Shown: piece by piece, positions 5,953 through 6,180 of the stretch
Position numbering within the stretch: the first letter of the stretch is position 1
How the letters are laid out: every line of letters starts with the position of its first letter
Position numbers and translations under genes: made by a program
From: Belnapia sp.
GTDB taxonomy: Bacteria > Pseudomonadota > Alphaproteobacteria > Acetobacterales > Acetobacteraceae
Direction of reading: 5' to 3'
DNA: 6,180 nt
Assembly: GCA_028291445.1 (NCBI GenBank)
Contig: JAQGIA010000515.1
Location: 1-6,180, forward strand
Notes under the pieces: model-generated
Seen by the model: only the letters and a program-made list of their open reading frames with translations
Told to the model about the DNA's origin: nothing
The model's database searches: none

Positions 5953-6180
5953 GGATGGCGCGGCTGCGCTCGCTGCGTGAAGCGGCTGCCCCCTGCGAGG
6001 CCGTCGCCGAGCAACCGCTCGTTCCGGCCAGCGTGTTGAGGCCTCAGCTTAGACCAGGCCGGGCGAGGATTGCTTTTGCTTAATGCATCCATTAGGCGGT
6101 GCAGCCTTTGCAAATGCGACGATGGAGGCCGCCCCCCGTTTAGGGACAGGATGCCGCGGCGCCATCGGCAGTAAGGCGGC
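5953..6180. other. Stretch without a convincing gene
   Basis: Several open frames cross this stretch on both strands, but none has a recognisable domain, a good ribosome binding site or a coherent composition. On the minus strand a frame is open from the window edge to a TAA near 6051 (an ATG at about 6165 would give 38 residues with no known motif). The part from about 6040 to 6115 is less GC-rich than its surroundings and might hold a promoter, but I could not place one. No RNA gene, insertion sequence end or attachment site is recognisable. Confidence 0.4.

Noticed and set aside
5730..6113. Minus-strand frame with a GGSRFT stretch that faintly recalls the end of a histidine kinase ATPase domain
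   Set aside because: The match is too short and the following residues do not fit (no LP ending). Without homologues I cannot claim a kinase remnant in front of the receiver.

Overview
The window is strongly GC-rich, with tightly packed genes on both strands. Protein style suggests a high-GC alphaproteobacterium, most likely Acetobacteraceae (Roseomonas-like): a TctA-type permease, an SDR, a CHASE3/GAF/GGDEF protein and an E. coli-type D-lactate dehydrogenase. This placement is inference from gene content and composition; no ribosomal or phylogenetic marker is present.

Left part (1-2072, plus strand). The window opens inside a tctA gene, the large permease of a tripartite tricarboxylate transporter. 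It ends at 579 and is followed by a textbook intrinsic terminator. Three plus-strand genes follow, each with a good Shine-Dalgarno sequence: an SDR oxidoreductase with an altered active site (698-1456), a 107-residue ABM/IsdG-fold protein that keeps the Asn/Trp/His set of heme-degrading monooxygenases (1531-1854), and a 50-residue two-helix membrane protein (1920-2072). Gaps of 74 and 65 bases would allow co-transcription.

Middle part (2091-5448, minus strand). A membrane-anchored diguanylate cyclase (TM-CHASE3-TM-GAF-GGDEF) converges on the small membrane protein with an 18-base gap. A 264-base intergenic stretch holds an AT-rich patch, probably the cyclase promoter, and a hairpin, probably the terminator of the lipoprotein gene. 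Beyond it lie a small Pro/Gly/Ser-rich lipoprotein gene (4137-4370) and, upstream of that on the same strand, an ldhA homologue (4450-5448).

Right part (5449-6180). Directly upstream of ldhA, in the same orientation, is a broken CheY-like receiver domain spread over three reading frames. Beyond it are a 12-bp tandem repeat and about 230 bases with no convincing gene. This end looks like decaying sequence.

The genes do not form one obvious pathway. The best leads are the SDR without the canonical Ser/Tyr residues, the putative heme monooxygenase next to it, the cysteine-rich GAF domain of the cyclase, and the decayed receiver. I found no sign of a mobile element, CRISPR array, phage or defence system.
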